From Ideonella sp. (GTDB lineage: Bacteria; Pseudomonadota; Gammaproteobacteria; Burkholderiales; Burkholderiaceae_C), in NCBI RefSeq assembly GCF_016702655.1, contig NZ_JADJDO010000038.1:1-64000 (forward strand): DNA of 64,000 bases. The letters are read 5' to 3'. Made by a program: the position numbers and the translations under genes. Within the stretch, counting starts at the first letter, position 1. Each line of letters starts with the position of its first letter. Of the stretch, positions 16,765-24,914 are shown in pieces. The notes beneath the pieces were generated by a model. The model was not told the origin of the DNA and did no database searches. It worked only from the letters and a program-made list of their open reading frames with translations.

Positions 16765-18210
16765 TCAAACCCGCGCTGGTGGCGCCCGGCGCGACATGAG
16801 CCAAGTCAGTAGCGCCACGAGCGCGGCCACGAACGCGCCGAGCCCGCCGGCGATCCACACGCGATCGACGCCATCGACCCAGGCCCCATACGCCAGCCCG
16901 GCGACGATGCTGAACAGCGCCACCAACCCGACATAGGCAAAGGTCTTGGGCCGGCCGATCACGGCCGCCACCATCAGGATGCTCTGCAGGCTCAGCTCAG
17001 GGTCGGCCATCAGGTAGGCCAGCAGCGGCCCGCGGTGCATGCCGAGGTCGAGGAACATGTGCGCCACCGGCACCTCGACGAGGGTCGGGAAGTACATGAA
17101 CACGCCGAACACGACGGCCACCGCGTTGGCGAGCAGGTCGTTGCGGCCGGCCAGGTTCTGGATCCACTCGGGCTGGATCAGCTGGCGCACGATGCCGACC
17201 ACGAACACACCCACCACCAGCAGCACGAAGATCTGCTTGACGAAGCGCCACGCCTCCCACAGCCAGGCCTGCCAGGCAGCGGCTTCGAGCCGGCTCGCAT
17301 ACCGCCACACGGCTGCCATCGCCAGGCCCACCGCGAGCGCGCGCCCGGTGAGCGCGACTTCGAGCCCGGCGGGCCCGGGCGTCAAGCGCAGCGCCGCAAC
17401 GAGCAGCGTCGCCGCGGCCAGGCCGAGCGCGATCCAGGTCCAGCGGTTCGCGCCTTCGACGATGTTCTCCAGGCCCTTCCAGGCGGCAAGGCCGATCGCG
17501 AACAGCAGCACGATCAGCAGCGAGCCCTGCACGCTCACGCCCTCTTCGCCCTTGGCCGCGTCGAACGGCACCCAGCGGACGAGCGTCGCCTGCCAGGCCT
17601 CGGCCCAGGGCAGCGGCAGCGTGACCGTGCCGACGGTGGCCGTCAGCGGCCACAGCTTCAAGGTGCCCGCGATCAGCACCGCCATCAGCGCCAGCAGCAC
17701 GCCGGTGGCCGCCGGGGCGATGCTCGCCTGCTCGGCAAACAGGGTGTCGGTCTGCGCGTCGTGGCTGGCGTCGTCGCGCCAGAACAGCAGCGCCATCGCG
17801 AGGCCGATGCCGATGCCGAACACCAGGCACAGCACGAAGCGCGCGAACGCGAACTCCGCGCCCAGGATGCTGCCGGTATAGGCCAGCGCGAGGATGTTGC
17901 CGGCCGGAGCGAAGAAGAGGAAGGTGATCGCCGGCCCGAGCCCGGCCCCCTTCTTGTAGATGCCGGCGAACAGCGGCACGATGGTGCAGGAGCACACCGC
18001 GAGCAGCGAGCCCGCCGCCGCCGCGGCCGGGTAGGACACGCGGTACGGCGCGTTGCGGCCGAGCCAGCGCGTGATGCTCGCCTTGGGGATCAGCGCGGCC
18101 ATCGCACCCGCAATGAAGAACGCCGGCACCAGGCACAGCAGCACATGCGCCGCGAGGTAGGCGGCCAGGTTGCCGGCGCCGCCGTTGAGCAGGTGCATGA
18201 AAGTGTTCAT
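16765..18210 (-). CDS. ArsP-like permease (DUF318 family)
   Basis: A 481-residue membrane protein with about ten hydrophobic segments. Two family signatures are clear: SLLAVCSCTIVPLFAGIYKK with the paired cysteines, and GLGPAITFLFFAPAGNILAL. A second half repeats the fold, with VFGVFMYFPTLVEVPVAHMF and LAYLMADPELSLQSILMVAA. ArsP members export trivalent organoarsenicals; others of the family are uncharacterised. The middle contains a long polar linker around residues 150-215. It is followed by thioredoxin and DUF2703 genes, and the context with acr3-arsR-arsC supports a metalloid role. Confidence 0.82.
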   Translation of the reverse strand: MNTFMHLLNGGAGNLAAYLAAHVLLCLVPAFFIAGAMAALIPKASITRWLGRNAPYRVSYPAAAAAGSLLAVCSCTIVPLFAGIYKKGAGLGPAITFLFFAPAGNILALAYTGSILGAEFAFARFVLCLVFGIGIGLAMALLFWRDDASHDAQTDTLFAEQASIAPAATGVLLALMAVLIAGTLKLWPLTATVGTVTLPLPWAEAWQATLVRWVPFDAAKGEEGVSVQGSLLIVLLFAIGLAAWKGLENIVEGANRWTWIALGLAAATLLVAALRLTPGPAGLEVALTGRALAVGLAMAAVWRYASRLEAAAWQAWLWEAWRFVKQIFVLLVVGVFVVGIVRQLIQPEWIQNLAGRNDLLANAVAVVFGVFMYFPTLVEVPVAHMFLDLGMHRGPLLAYLMADPELSLQSILMVAAVIGRPKTFAYVGLVALFSIVAGLAYGAWVDGVDRVWIAGGLGAFVAALVALLTWLMSRRAPPARV

Positions 18211-18295
18211 CGCTGAGGGCGTTCAGGCGTCGGCGCCAACGCGCCGGACGTCAGGCCATCAGAACAGCTTGCTCGCGAGCGCGCAATGACCACGC

Positions 18296-19273
18296 TCATG
18301 GCCGATCCGCAACCTGGTGCGCATGATGGCCCGCTCGGCCGCCCGCGCCGGGCTCGTGCCGCTCGTCGGGCGCGCCGCCGGCCTTGGGCGAGCAGGGGCG
18401 CGTGAAAGGCACCCGCACGACCTGCAGCGTGACATGCTCGATCTCGAAGCGCTCGTGCAGTTGTTCGGTGGCGCGCTGCAGGAAGGCGTCGTCGGCCTGG
18501 CCATCGGGCATCACCAGGTGCGCCGTGAGCGCGGTCTGCGCCGTGCCCATGGCCCAGACATGCAGGTCGTGCACGCCGGCAACGCCGGGCTGCGCTTCGA
18601 GCAGCGCCTGCACGGCGTGCAGGTCCACGCCCTCGGGAACGCCGTCGAACAGCAGGTGCAGCGACTGGCGGAACAGGCTCCAGGTACCCGCCACGATGAT
18701 CGCGGCAATCACGAGGCTCGTCACCGGGTCGATCCAGCCCCAGCCGAACACGAGCGCCAGACCGCCCGCGACGACCACGCCGGCCGAGACCAGCGCATCG
18801 GCGGCCATGTGCATGAAGGCGCCGCGGATGTTGAGGTCACGCTCGCGGCCGCGCATGAAGAGCAGCGCGGTGGCGGCGTTGACGACGATGCCGATGCCGG
18901 CCACGGCCATGATCGTCGCGCCGGCTATCGGCTGCGGCGACTGCAGCCGCTGCACCGCCTCCCAGGCGAGCGACCCCATCGCGACCAGCAGCAGCAGCGC
19001 GTTGGCGAACGCGGCCAGGATGCCGGCCCGCTTCCAGCCGTAGGTGTGGCGCGCATCCGGCCGCAGCCGTCCGGCGAGCGCGCCGCCCCAGGCGAGCACG
19101 AGTCCGAACACGTCGCTCAGGTTGTGCCCGGCGTCGGCCAGCAGCGCGAGCGAGTCGATCTTCCAGCCGACCCAGGCCTCGACCGCGACGAAGGCGACAT
19201 TCAGGCCGATGCCGATCGCGAACGCGGCGTTGTGGTCGGCCGGCGCGTGGCTGTGTGCGTGCCCTGCACTCAT
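18296..19273 (-). CDS. Cation diffusion facilitator (CzcD-like) exporter
   Basis: A 325-residue CDF transporter with six membrane segments. The His-rich start (HAHSHAPADH) precedes SLALLADAGHNLSDVFGLVL (metal site in TM2) and FMHMAADALVSAGVVVAGGL (TM5 His/Asp site). The C-terminal cytoplasmic domain includes VHDLHVWAMGTAQTALTAHL. An additional His-rich tail (HEPGAGGRAGHHAHQ) follows the normal end. CDF proteins expel Zn, Co or Cd in exchange for protons. It is flanked on the same strand by an unknown protein and the ArsP-like permease. Confidence 0.92.
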   Translation of the reverse strand: MSAGHAHSHAPADHNAAFAIGIGLNVAFVAVEAWVGWKIDSLALLADAGHNLSDVFGLVLAWGGALAGRLRPDARHTYGWKRAGILAAFANALLLLVAMGSLAWEAVQRLQSPQPIAGATIMAVAGIGIVVNAATALLFMRGRERDLNIRGAFMHMAADALVSAGVVVAGGLALVFGWGWIDPVTSLVIAAIIVAGTWSLFRQSLHLLFDGVPEGVDLHAVQALLEAQPGVAGVHDLHVWAMGTAQTALTAHLVMPDGQADDAFLQRATEQLHERFEIEHVTLQVVRVPFTRPCSPKAGGAPDERHEPGAGGRAGHHAHQVADRP

Positions 19274-19312
19274 GGCGCCGCAAGTCGCGGGCAGAGTCGG
19301 CGGCGGCCGAGG

Positions 19313-19828
19313 TCAGCCATCGCCGGGCCCGAACAGGCGGCTCCACCAGCGTTTGCGCGCACCGGGCGCCGGCGCGTCGTCGTCGATGCGGTCGGGCTTG
19401 CTTCGCGACAACACCCAGCGCGGTGGAATCGGCGCGCCGCCACTATGGCAGAAGGAGCCGACGTTGCCGGGATCGAAGATCTTGATGAACGCGGGCCGCT
19501 CGGAGTCGTCGGCGAAGACGATGCCGCAGAAGTCGTGTTCGTGTTCGCGGCGCAGCAGCGCATCGACCTCGTCCACGAAGGTCAACAATGCCTGCGCCTC
19601 CAGCGGCGACGCCGCAACCGCTTCGCCGGCCTGGCTCACGTACCAGCCCCGCGGCTCGGCTCGGACGCTGCGCCACAACGCGTCGAGCTGGTCCCAATTC
19701 AGCATGCCGCGCAGGTAGCCGTCCATCTGGCGCGAGAACTCGCTGCGCGCCGGGCCCGTGGCCGACAGGGGCGGGGTCGGATCGGACCGGGCAGCCCCGA
19801 CCATCGCGCGCATGAAGTCAGCGCCCAT
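19313..19828 (-). CDS. Uncharacterised protein next to cytochrome c
   Basis: A 171-residue soluble protein not recognised as any family. Visible features are a polar N-terminus, a helical QMDGYLRGMLNWDQLDALWR, a mixed strand region DFCGIVFADDSERPAFIKIF with DPGNVGSFCHSGG, and a basic tail ending RKRWWSRLFGPGDG. No signal peptide or membrane segment is seen. ATG 19828 overlaps the stop of the upstream cytochrome gene by one base (TGATG), implying translational coupling. A GTG one codon earlier is possible. It probably works with the cytochrome, but nothing shows how. Confidence 0.6.
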   Translation of the reverse strand: MGADFMRAMVGAARSDPTPPLSATGPARSEFSRQMDGYLRGMLNWDQLDALWRSVRAEPRGWYVSQAGEAVAASPLEAQALLTFVDEVDALLRREHEHDFCGIVFADDSERPAFIKIFDPGNVGSFCHSGGAPIPPRWVLSRSKPDRIDDDAPAPGARKRWWSRLFGPGDG

Positions 19829-20160
19829 CACTGCGCGCCCTCGGCGATCCAGCGCACCAGGCGCGCGGCAGTTTCGGGGCTCAGCCGCTCGTGGGCGTCG
19901 ATGTGGCTGAAGATCGATCCTTGGCGCAGCTTCTCGGCGAGCTTTGCCTGACGAGCCGCGTCGTCGCGCGCCGGAGCGTATTGCAGGGCCAGTGCAGCGA
20001 AGGTCGGTGCCTGCTTGCGTGGCGGATCGCCATGGCAGTTCATGCAGCCGAGGTCCGCCGCCAGCGCCTGGCTCGAAAGCGCGGGCGTGCCGGGCGCCAG
20101 GGCGGCCAACCCCACCGCGACAACGGCAAGGCCCCGGGCCGGGATGCGAAGGGCGCCCAT
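19828..20160 (-). CDS. Periplasmic monohaem cytochrome c
   Basis: 110 residues. A hydrophobic leader (ARGLAVVAVGLAALAPGTPA) ends near residue 30. One haem motif CMNCH is at 39-43, followed by GDPPRKQAPTFAALALQYAP, and the closing helix RLSPETAARLVRWIAEG is typical of class I cytochromes. A clear Met axial ligand after the haem site is not evident: only Met 40 lies within the motif, so His may serve instead. The gene follows DUF2798 by two bases and overlaps the unknown gene downstream. An electron-transfer role linked to metal stress is inference. Confidence 0.85.
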   Translation of the reverse strand: MGALRIPARGLAVVAVGLAALAPGTPALSSQALAADLGCMNCHGDPPRKQAPTFAALALQYAPARDDAARQAKLAEKLRQGSIFSHIDAHERLSPETAARLVRWIAEGAQ

Positions 20161-20162
20161 GA

Positions 20163-20396
20163 TCAGGGCATCTCGACGACGCGCGCGGTCAGCCGCCGCG
20201 CCAGCGGTGCGACGAAGTAGATCGCCGGCACCGCGACGACATAGGCAACGAGGAAGGCCTGCCACCAGCGGCGCACGAAATCGGGTGTCCAGCCGACATT
20301 GACGAGCGTGATGACGAAGGTCATCAGGAACACCATCATCGCGCCCATCAGGAGCGAGAAGACAAACTGGAAGCTTTGCCGGGGGAGTTTGCTCAT
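20163..20396 (-). CDS. DUF2798 small membrane protein
   Basis: A 77-residue protein with two membrane segments: SFQFVFSLLMGAMMVFLMTF and AFLVAYVVAVPAIYFVAPLA, with an NVGWTPDFVRRWWQ loop between them. This is the DUF2798 pattern; its function is unknown. ATG 20396 is chosen because it gives the family N-terminus (MSKLPRQSFQ). It stands two bases before the cytochrome gene. Confidence 0.8.
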   Translation of the reverse strand: MSKLPRQSFQFVFSLLMGAMMVFLMTFVITLVNVGWTPDFVRRWWQAFLVAYVVAVPAIYFVAPLARRLTARVVEMP

Positions 20397-20489
20397 GTCC
20401 GTGAAGGGGATTCTCAAGACTGCCCGGCAGGCTAACACCGGCCATCGTTCACCCGGCTTGACATTGCTCAGCCGCACGCCCTTGCGCCT

Positions 20490-20996
20490 TCAAGTGCGCC
20501 CGATGGCGACCAGCGCGGCCTGCAGTTGCGCGCGGCTCATGGCCTCGATCGGCAGCGCCAGCAACTGCAACATGCGGTAGCCGATGGCCTGGCGCACGAG
20601 CTCGAACGCACGCCGCTTGCCCTCGTCGCCGCCCTCGGCGGTGGACGGATCGGGGTAGCCCCAGTGCACCCGAACCGGCTCGCCCGCCGCACCGCCAGGG
20701 AACACCGGGCAGGCCTCGGCGGCGGCGCTGTCGCACACCGTGATCACGACTGCCAGCGGCGGCGCATCGTCGGCGCTGAACTCGTCCCAGCCCTTGCTGC
20801 GGTAGCCGGCGGTGGCGATGCCCGCCGCCTGCAGCACTTCGATCGCGAACGGGTTGATCCTGCCGCTGGGTGCGCTGCCGGCGCTGTGCGCCTGCACGTC
20901 GCGGCCGAGGCGGCGCGCCCAATGGTCGAGCATCGCTTCGGCCAGCACGCTGCGCGCCGAGTTGTGCGTGCACAGCACGAGCACGTGCAAGGTCAT
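20490..20996 (-). CDS. arsC: Arsenate reductase (LMW phosphatase, thioredoxin-linked type)
   Basis: A 168-residue arsenate reductase. The phosphatase-like loop CTHNSARS (residues 9-16) supplies the attacking Cys 9. Two further cysteines in ITVCDSAAAEACPVFPG (88 and 96) are placed for the disulfide cascade of the ArsC/LMW-PTPase class, which is regenerated by thioredoxin. VHWGYPDPS is also diagnostic. It reduces arsenate to arsenite for export by the Acr3 encoded upstream. It follows arsI by seven bases. The C-terminus (SRAQLQAALVAIGRT) is usual. Confidence 0.93.
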   Translation of the reverse strand: MTLHVLVLCTHNSARSVLAEAMLDHWARRLGRDVQAHSAGSAPSGRINPFAIEVLQAAGIATAGYRSKGWDEFSADDAPPLAVVITVCDSAAAEACPVFPGGAAGEPVRVHWGYPDPSTAEGGDEGKRRAFELVRQAIGYRMLQLLALPIEAMSRAQLQAALVAIGRT

Positions 20997-21002
20997 CGCG
21001 AA

Positions 21003-21455
21003 TCAGCAGCAGGCGCCGGCTTGCGCGCCCTGCGCCGACGGTGCGCAGCAGGCCGCCTTCGCGCCCGGCGCTGGCGCGGCCTCGCGGAACACCGGGATAT
21101 CGCCGAGGGTATGGAAATGTTCCCAGGCGATGCCCTGCGGGTCGGTGACCCAGTGTTTCTCGCTGCGCGCGTAGCAGCAGGTCGTCTCGCCCTCGTCAAG
21201 CAGCGCCATGTCGGCCGCTTGTGCACGCGCCTTCAGCGCTGCGAGATCGGTCGCGTCGTCGGTCTGGATGCCCAGGTGGTCGATGCCTGGCTGCGCACCG
21301 CGCGTGCTGATCGCGAAGTTCAGCGGCGGATCGTCGAGCATCCACTTCGCGTAGTCGCCCTCAAGGCGCGACGGCTCGGCTGCGAAGAGCCTGGCGTAGA
21401 AGCCGACGCTTTGCGCAAGGTCGGCGACGTGCAGGTGGACGTGGAAACGCTTCAT
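21003..21455 (-). CDS. arsI: ArsI/CadI family vicinal-oxygen-chelate protein
   Basis: A 150-residue glyoxalase/dioxygenase-fold protein. Metal ligands are visible as the His cluster in MKRFHVHLHVADL, His 60 in GIDHLGIQTDD and Glu in AWEHFHTLGD. The vicinal pair Cys93-Cys94 in GETTCCYARSEKHWVTDPQG is the trivalent organoarsenical-binding site in characterised ArsI C-As lyases. A cysteine-rich tail (CCAPSAQGAQAGACC) follows. ArsI removes methyl or aryl groups from trivalent arsenicals using iron and oxygen; CadI relatives are cadmium-induced. The ars operon context supports the first. Confidence 0.88.
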   Translation of the reverse strand: MKRFHVHLHVADLAQSVGFYARLFAAEPSRLEGDYAKWMLDDPPLNFAISTRGAQPGIDHLGIQTDDATDLAALKARAQAADMALLDEGETTCCYARSEKHWVTDPQGIAWEHFHTLGDIPVFREAAPAPGAKAACCAPSAQGAQAGACC

Positions 21456-21473
21456 CGTGGGTTCTCCGGTGAC

Positions 21474-21806
21474 TCAGCAAGTGGGGGTGGAACATGCCGC
21501 CATGGGCTGCACGTCGCATGCCTCGCCCTGGCAGCAATGTGCGCTCAGGTAGGCGAGTAGTTGGTTCATGCGCGCGATGTCGGGGCGGTAGACGAGGCTG
21601 CGGCCGTCGCGTTGCTGCGACACGAGCCCGGCGTGCATCAGCGCCTTGAGGTGGAACGACAACGTCGACGCCGGCAGGCCGAGCGTCGACGCGAGCAGGC
21701 CCGGCGTCATGCCCTGCGGCGCGGCGCCGACGAGGGCGCGAAAGACGCGCAGCCGCATCGATTGGGCAAGCGCGGCGAGCGCGGCGACGGCCGTCTTCTC
21801 GTCCAT
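21474..21806 (-). CDS. arsR: ArsR family arsenic-responsive repressor
   Basis: A 110-residue winged-helix repressor: VAALAALAQSMRLRVFRALV, TPGLLASTLGLPASTLSFHL, KALMHAGLVSQQRDGRSLVY. The As(III)-binding cysteines lie in the C-terminal tail (HCCQGEACDV and ACSTPTC) rather than in the recognition helix, as in the non-E. coli type. ATG 21806 is chosen because GGAAGG lies eight bases upstream. The gene follows acr3 by 47 bases rather than heading the operon. Repression is lifted when arsenite binds the cysteines. Confidence 0.9.
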   Translation of the reverse strand: MDEKTAVAALAALAQSMRLRVFRALVGAAPQGMTPGLLASTLGLPASTLSFHLKALMHAGLVSQQRDGRSLVYRPDIARMNQLLAYLSAHCCQGEACDVQPMAACSTPTC

Positions 21807-21853
21807 CTCTGGATCCTTCCGTTCGTGCATTGCTGCGCCCATCGCTGCGTCCA

Positions 21854-22915
21854 TCAAGCACGCGCCGGCACGGCGAAGAAGCGGCGCTTGAACGCCAGCG
21901 CGACGCCCACCAGGCCGATCATCACCGGCACTTCGACCAGCGGCCCGATCACAGCCGCGAACGCGGCGCCCGAGTTCAGCCCGTAGACCGCGATCGCAAC
22001 CGCGATCGCGAGCTCGAAGTTGTTGCTCGCGGCGGTGAACGACAGCGTCGCGCTCTTCTCGTAATTGGCGCCCAGGCGCCGGCTCATGAAGAACGAGAAC
22101 AGGAACATCAGCACGAAGTACAGCAGCAGCGGGACGGCGATGCGCACCACGTCGAACGGGATCGTGACGATCAGCCTGCCCTTGAGGCTGAACATCACGA
22201 CGATCGTGAACAGCAGCGCGACGAGCGTGATCGGGCCGATCTTCGGCACGAAGCGCTCGTGGTACCACTGCCTGGACACGAATCGCAGCATCACGGCGCG
22301 CGTCAGCAACCCGGCGACGCAGGGGATGCCCAGATAGATGAACACGCTCTGCGCGATCTGCGCGATCGAGACGTCGACCACCGAGCCGGCAAGCCCGAAC
22401 AGCGGCGGCAGCACGGTGATGAAGAACCAGGCATAGACGCTGAAGAACAGCACCTGGAAGATGGCGTTGAACGCCACCAGACCGGCGGCGTATTCGGTCG
22501 AGCCGCCGGCGAGTTCGTTCCAGACGATCACCATCGCGATGCAGCGCGCGAGGCCGATCATGATCAGGCCGACCATGTATTCGGGCTTGTCGTGCAGGAA
22601 GACGAGCGCGAGCGCGAACATCAGCACCGGGCCGACGACCCAGTTCTGCAGCAGCGACAGGCCGAGCACCCTGCGATCGCGGAACACGTCGGGCAGTTCT
22701 TCATAGCGCACCTTCGCGAACGGCGGGTACATCATCAATATCAGGCCGGCCGCGATCGGGAGGTTGGTCGTGCCGACCTGGAAGCGGTCGATGAAGGCCT
22801 CGACGCCCGGCACCAGCGTGCCCAGCCCGACCCCGATCGCCATCGCGGCGAAGATCCAGACTGTCAGGTAGCGGTCGAGAAACGAGAGGCGACTTGCGAG
22901 ACCGTTGCTCATCAT
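21854..22915 (-). CDS. acr3: Arsenite efflux transporter Acr3
   Basis: A 353-residue membrane protein with ten predicted segments. SRLSFLDRYLTVWIFAAMAI and GTTNLPIAAGLILMMYPPFA begin the family pattern. GLARCIAMVIVWNELAGGST carries the essential Cys of TM4. The C-terminal half has the discontinuous helix segment TLSFTAASNNFELAIAVAIA. Acr3 exports arsenite using the proton gradient. ATG 22915 or 22912 is preferred over an ATG at 22957, because the longer version would translate through an inverted repeat that looks like an operator. It heads the ars operon. Confidence 0.92.
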   Translation of the reverse strand: MMSNGLASRLSFLDRYLTVWIFAAMAIGVGLGTLVPGVEAFIDRFQVGTTNLPIAAGLILMMYPPFAKVRYEELPDVFRDRRVLGLSLLQNWVVGPVLMFALALVFLHDKPEYMVGLIMIGLARCIAMVIVWNELAGGSTEYAAGLVAFNAIFQVLFFSVYAWFFITVLPPLFGLAGSVVDVSIAQIAQSVFIYLGIPCVAGLLTRAVMLRFVSRQWYHERFVPKIGPITLVALLFTIVVMFSLKGRLIVTIPFDVVRIAVPLLLYFVLMFLFSFFMSRRLGANYEKSATLSFTAASNNFELAIAVAIAVYGLNSGAAFAAVIGPLVEVPVMIGLVGVALAFKRRFFAVPARA

Positions 22916-22929
22916 GTTGCGCGCGTTAA

Positions 22930-22953
22930 TTCCATGTTTCCAGTTTGATGGAA
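22930..22953. promoter_or_regulatory. Candidate ars operator
   Basis: TTCCAT (22930-22935) and ATGGAA (22948-22953) form a perfect 6-base dyad with a 12-base spacer, directly before acr3. Its position fits an ArsR-controlled promoter. The match to known ArsR boxes is only general. Confidence 0.35.
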
Positions 22954-23125
22954 GCATCCTAAAACGTCAAGGCCCCAGCTTCACCCCAGCTTCACCCTAC
23001 CCTGACCGCTGCTCTGTTGCAGTCCAAGGGTCGCTGGCCAAGGGCAGCCCTCTGGACCCCGCGTTGCAGCGGCGGCCCCAACCCAGCCTGCTGCCACCGA
23101 TCGGTCGGTCAGCGTGCGCCGGCGG

Positions 23126-23491
23126 TCATTCCCAGGACGTATCGGGGTCCAGGTGCCGCGCCAATTCCATGGCGTCGTGCAGCACCCGACCGACAACGAG
23201 CAAGGCGGGCTCAAAGCGGTAGACGAGGAAGTGACGCGGCCGGCGGACCGCTTCTGCACCTGTAGCCGCGTGATTGCGGCTCAGTCGCAGGTGCCACGAT
23301 CGAACACCCGCGCCGAGTTCTGGCCGCGCGATGCTGCCCGGTCGGTCCGGCTGCGTTGCCACGTCGCGAAGCGCCGCGACGATCAGGCTCTCATAGCGCA
23401 GTCGGGCGGCCTCGCCGAGTTGCTCGTGTGTCCAGGCAAGTATGTTGATGACATCGGCCTGGGCTGCGTCCGACAGCCGATAGCGAAGCAT
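23126..23491 (-). CDS. parE: ParE/RelE family toxin
   Basis: A 121-residue toxin of the ParE branch of the RelE fold: LRYRLSDAAQADVINILAWT at the start, RYESLIVAALRDVATQPDRP in the helical part, and the strand pair GVRSWHLRLSRNH and PRHFLVYRF. The C-terminal VLHDAMELARHL is typical. ParE poisons DNA gyrase; close relatives cut mRNA. The length is slightly above the usual 95-105. The start overlaps the parD stop by one base (TGATG), so translation is coupled and antitoxin comes first. Confidence 0.88.
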   Translation of the reverse strand: MLRYRLSDAAQADVINILAWTHEQLGEAARLRYESLIVAALRDVATQPDRPGSIARPELGAGVRSWHLRLSRNHAATGAEAVRRPRHFLVYRFEPALLVVGRVLHDAMELARHLDPDTSWE

Positions 23492-23781
23492 CAGCTCGCC
23501 GTCTTGACCAGCGTGGCGGCACGGCGGCCCAATTGGCCAACGAAGTCTTCGAGCTGATCATCGGCGACATCGGCGTACCGTCCCGCGGAGACATCCGCCC
23601 AGCCCTGGCGGGTCGCTTGCCTGATGGCCTTGAGCTTGGCTTGCGCAATGCGCTCGCGCTCCTCGACGAGGCGCAGTCCTTCGCGCAGTACCTCGCTGGC
23701 GTTCTGGTAGCGACCGGACCGCACCAAGGTCTCGACCAGCGCCTGTTGATGCTCGCTCAGAACTACATTGCGTGTAGGCAT
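23491..23781 (-). CDS. parD: ParD family antitoxin
   Basis: A 96-residue CC2985/ParD-type antitoxin. The ribbon-helix-helix region RNVVLSEHQQALVETLVRSG followed by YQNASEVLREGLRLVEERE (residues 4-42) is the classic ParD signature. The remainder binds the toxin, and it is followed by an acidic VADDQLEDFVGQLG stretch. It represses its own promoter and neutralises ParE. The DNA upstream contains only gene remnants. Confidence 0.9.
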   Translation of the reverse strand: MPTRNVVLSEHQQALVETLVRSGRYQNASEVLREGLRLVEERERIAQAKLKAIRQATRQGWADVSAGRYADVADDQLEDFVGQLGRRAATLVKTAS

Positions 23782-24152
23782 GTTGTCGGCTCCGAAAGTG
23801 CGAGGCCAGGCTCACCAAGCCAGGATTGGCAGATTATGCCAATGCCTCGGCAGTTCAGGTGCCGAGACTCTTTCGGTCGCAATCTCCGCGGCTTTCGATG
23901 CTCGTGCGGTTGAACTCGAACGCGCACCAGCCTGTATCGAGGCAACGCGCCCTTTTCACGAGCCCCGTGTCGGCCGCTTCCGGCAGTTGGTCGATGGCGC
24001 GCCTGGGCCCAGCCGCGGAACCACTGGTACGCCGCCCGGCCCTGTTCCAGGGCGAACTCGTCGACGAGATCCTGCATCCCCTCGGCCCAGGTCGCGACTC
24101 GATCGGCGCCACCCAGGCGCAGCTCGAGCAGTGCCCCGTACCGCGGGTGCTC
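23782..24152 (-). pseudogene. Remnant resembling a TPR-type ATPase regulator
   Basis: 371 bases without an intact gene. On the minus strand, QDLVDEFALEQGRAAYQWFR with GWAQAR, preceded in another frame by HCSSCAWVAPIE, resembles the tetratricopeptide region of adenylate-cyclase-like or LuxR-like ATPases. The frame breaks on both sides. Only about 50 residues support this, so the assignment is weak. Confidence 0.25.
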
Positions 24153-24791
24153 TCAGGTCCCGCCGACAAACGGATTCGTGCGCCGCTCGATGCCGAAGCT
24201 GCTCTCCGGTCCGTGGCCGGGGATGAACACCGTGTCGTCGCCCATCGGCCACAGGCGCTGCGTGATGCTTGCGATCAGCGTGTCGGTGTCGCCGCCGGGC
24301 AGGTCGGTGCGGCCGACGCTGCCGGAGAACAGCACGTCGCCGACGAAGGCGCGCCGGGTCTGCGGATCGTGAAACACCACATGCCCCGGCGTATGGCCCG
24401 GGCAGTGGCGCACGGCGAGCGTGCTTCTCCCCACCTCGACCCGGTCGCCGTCTTGCAGCCAGCGCGTCGGCGCGAAAGTCTCCGCCGCGGCGAGGCCGAA
24501 CATGCGCCCCTGCTGCGCAAGCGCGTCGATCCAGTACTGGTCGGCCGGGTGCGGGCCGACGATCGGCAGCGCGAACTCGCGCGCCAGCGCCGCCGTGCCA
24601 CCGGCATGATCGATGTGCGCATGGGTGAGCAGGATCTGCTTGAGCGTGACGCCGTGGCGCGCGATCGCGTCGCGGATCAGTTCGAGGTCGCCGCCGGGGT
24701 CGATCACGGCAGCCTCGCGCGTCTGGTCGCACCAAACGAGCGAGCAGTTCTGCTGGAAGGGGGTGACGGGGATGGTTTCGTAGCGCAGCAT
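24153..24791 (-). CDS. Metallo-beta-lactamase-fold hydrolase (glyoxalase II-like)
   Basis: A 212-residue MBL-fold enzyme. The zinc motif THAHIDHAGG (HxHxDH) is followed by HCPGHTPGHVVFHD, FVGDVLFSGSVGRTDLPGGD and the late His in FIPGHGPESSFG. This is the YcbL/GloB-like group, which hydrolyses thioesters such as S-lactoylglutathione; the short length favours YcbL. ATG 24791 gives the family N-terminus MLRYETIPVTPFQQNCSLVW. It is divergent from the DUF3616 gene. Confidence 0.88.
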   Translation of the reverse strand: MLRYETIPVTPFQQNCSLVWCDQTREAAVIDPGGDLELIRDAIARHGVTLKQILLTHAHIDHAGGTAALAREFALPIVGPHPADQYWIDALAQQGRMFGLAAAETFAPTRWLQDGDRVEVGRSTLAVRHCPGHTPGHVVFHDPQTRRAFVGDVLFSGSVGRTDLPGGDTDTLIASITQRLWPMGDDTVFIPGHGPESSFGIERRTNPFVGGT

Positions 24792-24914
24792 GGCGCGCAC
24801 GATAGCCGGTTTTGGCCGTGCCTCGCGGCGCGCCGGATCGGCACGGCGACGGGCTCGCCCGATCGACCCAGTGGCCGCATACACTGCGCCGCGACACGCC
24901 CGGCACAACCCTTC

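Noticed and set aside
22974..22999. Two tandem copies of CCCCAGCTTCA as a possible CRISPR or repeat array
   Set aside because: Only two short copies and no spacers; no cas genes anywhere in the window.
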